From positions 1-32,380 of the forward strand of contig JABMDL010000022.1 in the NCBI GenBank assembly GCA_015903945.1: 32,380 bases of DNA, read 5' to 3'. Every line of letters starts with the position of its first letter. Within the stretch, counting starts at the first letter, position 1. This document shows, in pieces, positions 30,658 through 32,380 of the stretch. Under the pieces are notes generated by a model that did no database searches, was not told where the DNA came from, and saw only the letters and a program-made list of their open reading frames with translations. The translations under genes and the position numbers were made by a program. This DNA comes from Nitrospira sp. (lineage in GTDB: Bacteria > Nitrospirota > Nitrospiria > Nitrospirales > Nitrospiraceae).

Positions 30658-30891
30658 TTACAATTCTCCCCTGGAGCACGCGGTGGGGCAGGGACTGGAA
30701 CAGGCTATCCTGACAATGGCGGCAGTCGGCTCCGCAGTGCTCGTTCGTAACACTGACTGATGACAAGAGCAAGAGTCGTAACGTCCTTCGTCCACATGAC
30801 CCGAGAAATTTCAGCGTGTCTATCTCCTGAGTCTTCGGCCCACCTAGCCATCCATGGTTACTGACAAGATGGTTGGGGAAACAGACTCAAC

Positions 30892-30914
30892 CCTACGACC
30901 CGCGGTTTAGGAAA
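30892..30914 (-). repeat. tRNA-Arg(CCU)-like 3'-half fragment, possible att site
   Basis: Read on the minus strand, TTTCCTAAACCGC then GGGTCGTAGG (30914-30892) has the form of an anticodon loop with CCU, the 3' anticodon stem, the variable loop and the first T-stem of a tRNA-Arg. The T-loop after it is degraded (GTTGAGT), the 5' half is missing and no acceptor stem or CCA follows. Such fragments mark attachment sites of tRNA-targeting integrases. No full tRNA-Arg gene lies in the window to compare with. Confidence 0.4.
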
Positions 30915-31033
30915 GCTTTTTCGCGATCCCACTCCAGCTCACTCAGGCTTACTCAAACCAATCCCATCAAGGGTTTTAGCCAATTCTCAATTTTGGCTGG
31001 AGTTGCCTGGAATGGGGTGGAATGAGGTGGGCT

Positions 31034-31053
31034 TGAGCACAAAATGAGCACAA
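31034..31053. repeat. two 9-bp direct repeats TGAGCACAA
   Basis: TGAGCACAA occurs at 31034-31042 and again at 31045-31053, a spacing of one helical turn (11 bases). They lie between the tRNA-like fragment and the IS element. Arm-type integrase sites have this look, but chance is possible. Confidence 0.4.
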
Positions 31054-31054
31054 T

Positions 31055-31058
31055 GATA
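31055..31058. repeat. target-site duplication, left copy (GATA)
   Basis: GATA directly precedes the left end of the IS and is repeated at 32377-32380 directly after the right end. A 4-bp duplication is within the 3-5 bp normal for IS3-family elements. Confidence 0.65.
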
Positions 31059-31089
31059 TGGGGTGAACCCCTCCAGTGAGACACGAGAA

Positions 31090-31966
31090 TTAGCACACTC
31101 GTGTTGATTGGACGGTCTTCTTTATCCTCTTTGCACCCTCAGTTCCAGTGTCTTCTGTTGGTCGAAACCATTCGATGGTCGCGGCGCCAGACGGGCCGGC
31201 TGCCGCCACCACCTGCTCGAACTCCTCCGGAGGACGATAGCCCAGGGCGGAATGCAGTCGAGCCCGGTTATAGTACTGCTCGATAAAGACCGTGACGTGC
31301 TTGCGCAGATGCCCGAGATCCCGATAGGTGTTCGCGTAGACCTCCTCCCGCTTGAGCGTCTTCATGAAGCTCTCACAACTGGCGTTGTCATAAGGGTTGG
31401 CCGGCCGACTCATGCTCGGAATCATGTGGTGCATTCGCAGCATCGACACGTATGCCTCGGACGCATACTGGACCCCGCGATCGGAATGATGGACCAACCC
31501 CAGCGGTGGGTGCCGCGCCGCGAGGGCGTGTGTCAGAGCCGCGATCGGCAACCGCGCCGCCAGCGTGCGGTCGAGTGCCCAGCCTACGACCTTGCGTGAG
31601 TACCCATCCAGAAGGACCGCCAAGTAGACGAACTCCGTACGCAGGCGAATATAGGTGATGTCGGCTACCCAGAGCTGATTGATGCCGGTCACCGTCAGGC
31701 GACGAGCCAGATTCAGGTACACCTCCAGGGTATGCTGCGCATCGGTGGTCACCACGAAGGCCCGCGGTTGCACGGCCAGCAGGTTGTCTTCCCGCATGAG
31801 CCGCGCCACTCGTTTGTGATTCACGAGCAGACCCCGTCGACGCAGTTCCGCCGTGATCCGCCGATAGCCGTACCGGCGCCGATGGGCCAGCGCGATCTGC
31901 TGAATCTCGGCTCACCCGGGCCAACTGACACATCTGCTCGATCCCTAACCCGCCTTGCCTCGACAT
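31090..31966 (-). pseudogene. IS3-family transposase orfB, deleted and frameshifted
   Basis: The intended protein starts at 31966 with 'MSRQGGLGIEQMCQLARVSR' (20 residues, directly at the orfA stop, TGATG). It should continue with the helical linker to 'YGYRRITAELRRRGLLVNHKRVARLM'. At 31906-31909 the sequence jumps from 'ARVSR' straight to 'QQIALAHRRYGYRR' in another frame, so a segment that family members encode there (some tens of residues) is missing. The remainder, readable from a GTG at 31824, keeps the full rve core: Asp in 'VADITY', Asp in 'HHSDRG' and Glu in 'ASCESFMKTLKREE', with 'YNRARLHSALGYRPPEEFE' near the end. It may still make a 244-aa truncated protein lacking the N-terminal part. 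Confidence 0.85.
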
Positions 31967-32313
31967 CACTGCCCGGATCTGGGCGTAGATGCCCGCGCGC
32001 CAGTCTTGTCGCTCTGCTGGCGTCGCGCCTCGACGTGTTGCAAGGCACCTTTGAAAAAATCCACCTCTAAAACCTTCTCCGCTAGCACCCGCTTCAGATG
32101 GCTCAGCTCTTTCCGGAGCGTCGCCTCTCGGGCATTCGCAGGTGGGCTGCCCCCGCTCGATGTCGGCTCAAGTTTCTCACGCCACGTATACAACAGCCGC
32201 CGACTGATCCCGAGTTCCTTCGCGAGTTCGACGATGTTCTCGCACTGATTCAGTCGGTCCACCGCCATCTGCCGAAAGGCCTTCGGAAACTTCCCCACCC
32301 GTTTCTTGGCCAC
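31966..32313 (-). CDS. IS3-family transposase orfA (HTH/leucine zipper)
   Basis: The 115-aa product has the HTH_Tnp_1 domain: 'KFPKAFRQMAVDRLNQCENIVELAKELGISRRLLYTWREKLE' (about 8-49). A leucine-zipper-like helix follows ('LRKELSHLKRVLAEKVLEVDFFKGALQHVEARR', about 67-99). It binds the IS ends and normally forms a fusion or complex with OrfB. The orfB start overlaps its stop. It starts 22 bases inside the right inverted repeat. Confidence 0.9.
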   Translation of the reverse strand: MAKKRVGKFPKAFRQMAVDRLNQCENIVELAKELGISRRLLYTWREKLEPTSSGGSPPANAREATLRKELSHLKRVLAEKVLEVDFFKGALQHVEARRQQSDKTGARASTPRSGQ

Positions 32314-32376
32314 CTGTCACCCCCTTCGGGTGCAAGTGTGCCAATTCGCCGTGTCTCATTCTAGGGGGTCAGTCCA

Positions 32377-32380
32377 GATA
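32377..32380. repeat. target-site duplication, right copy (GATA)
   Basis: This is the second copy of the GATA found at 31055-31058, directly outside the right inverted repeat and at the very edge of the window. One or more further matching bases beyond the window cannot be checked. Confidence 0.6.

Larger units (their letters stand above)
30658..31058. other. 401-base non-coding stretch between the TA pair and the IS3 element
   Basis: No gene is seen here. It contains the upstream region of the DUF4258 gene and a 23-base minus-strand fragment matching a tRNA 3' half (30892-30914). A short inverted repeat (AGCCAA 30978-30983 / TTGGCT 30993-30998) and two 9-bp direct repeats TGAGCACAA (31034-31042, 31045-31053) lie beyond it. 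The latter half may be the scar of an older integration. Confidence 0.4.
31059..32376 (-). mobile_element. IS3-family insertion sequence, 1318 bp
   Basis: The element is bounded by imperfect inverted repeats of about 41 bases. The left end begins TGGGGTGAACCCCTCC (31059-31099). The right end, read inward, begins TGGACTGACCCCCTAG (32376-32335). Both contain TGAGACACG and end in GCACACT. GATA flanks it on both sides. Inside are orfA (HTH and leucine zipper) and a broken orfB (DDE integrase core), both on the minus strand. The intact termini and duplication point to a simple transposition event. Subgroup within IS3 is not certain from eye inspection. It is probably inactive by itself because orfB is damaged. 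Confidence 0.88.

Noticed and set aside
1..32380. CRISPR arrays, rRNA genes or prophage structural genes
   Set aside because: No regularly spaced repeats, rRNA-like blocks or phage structural proteins were seen on either strand.

Overview
The window looks like a stretch of chromosome from a Nitrospira-type nitrite-oxidising bacterium (phylum Nitrospirota). The main reason is a complete nxrA-nxrB pair on the minus strand (about 22480 to 17683). It encodes the large molybdopterin subunit, with a Tat signal, and the four-cluster iron-sulfur subunit of periplasmic nitrite oxidoreductase. The other genes are mostly bacterial housekeeping genes with moderately GC-rich coding sequence. No CRISPR array, rRNA or phage structural gene is visible.

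Layout. 1-4035: the last codons of an outer-membrane beta-barrel gene, a small lipoprotein, a DUF2490-type outer-membrane protein (minus strand), an orphan terminator, an exported protein made of two tandem SnoaL/NTF2-like domains, a small unknown ORF and arfB (ribosome rescue). 4042-8705: a minus-strand run with a TPR protein, fabI and, after a small secreted Lys-rich protein on the plus strand, nudF, gcvT and an FKBP-type PPIase. 8763-13774: a minus-strand group of LOG-family protein, beta-CASP metallo-beta-lactamase RNase, DmpA/P1-type lipoprotein peptidase, a 75-aa protein and a FIST-domain sensor. Several of these genes overlap by a few bases. 13845-15795: DUF502 membrane protein, GNAT acetyltransferase and two BamE/SmpA-like lipoproteins. 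15947-17500: a Trm112-family protein, a possible zinc-ribbon ORF and two unknown small genes just downstream of nxrAB.

17621-23084: the nxrAB transcription unit, with a strong Rho-independent terminator behind nxrB and an AT-rich region of about 0.5 kb before nxrA. That region is shared with a tRNA-Gly(GCC) gene on the other strand, which has a near-consensus sigma-70 promoter. 23329-26221: an NTF2-like membrane-anchored protein and an OmpR/CusS-type two-component system with a possible mini-ORF between the two genes. 26284-30060: purU, rimO, a gamma-carbonic-anhydrase-like protein and a methyltransferase-like protein.

30179-32380 is an accessory junction. It holds a DUF4258/DUF2283 pair (putative toxin-antitoxin), a fragment resembling the 3' half of a tRNA-Arg(CCU) with nearby short direct repeats (possible remnant attachment site), and a complete IS3-family element with inverted repeats and a 4-bp target duplication. 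The orfB of that element is broken by an internal deletion and frameshift.

I found no wholly new multi-gene system. The best leads are the unknown small genes behind nxrAB, the long nxrA leader, the orphan terminator at 1845-1872, the tandem-domain exported protein and the att/TA/IS junction. Functions come from reading motifs by eye; no database search was run.
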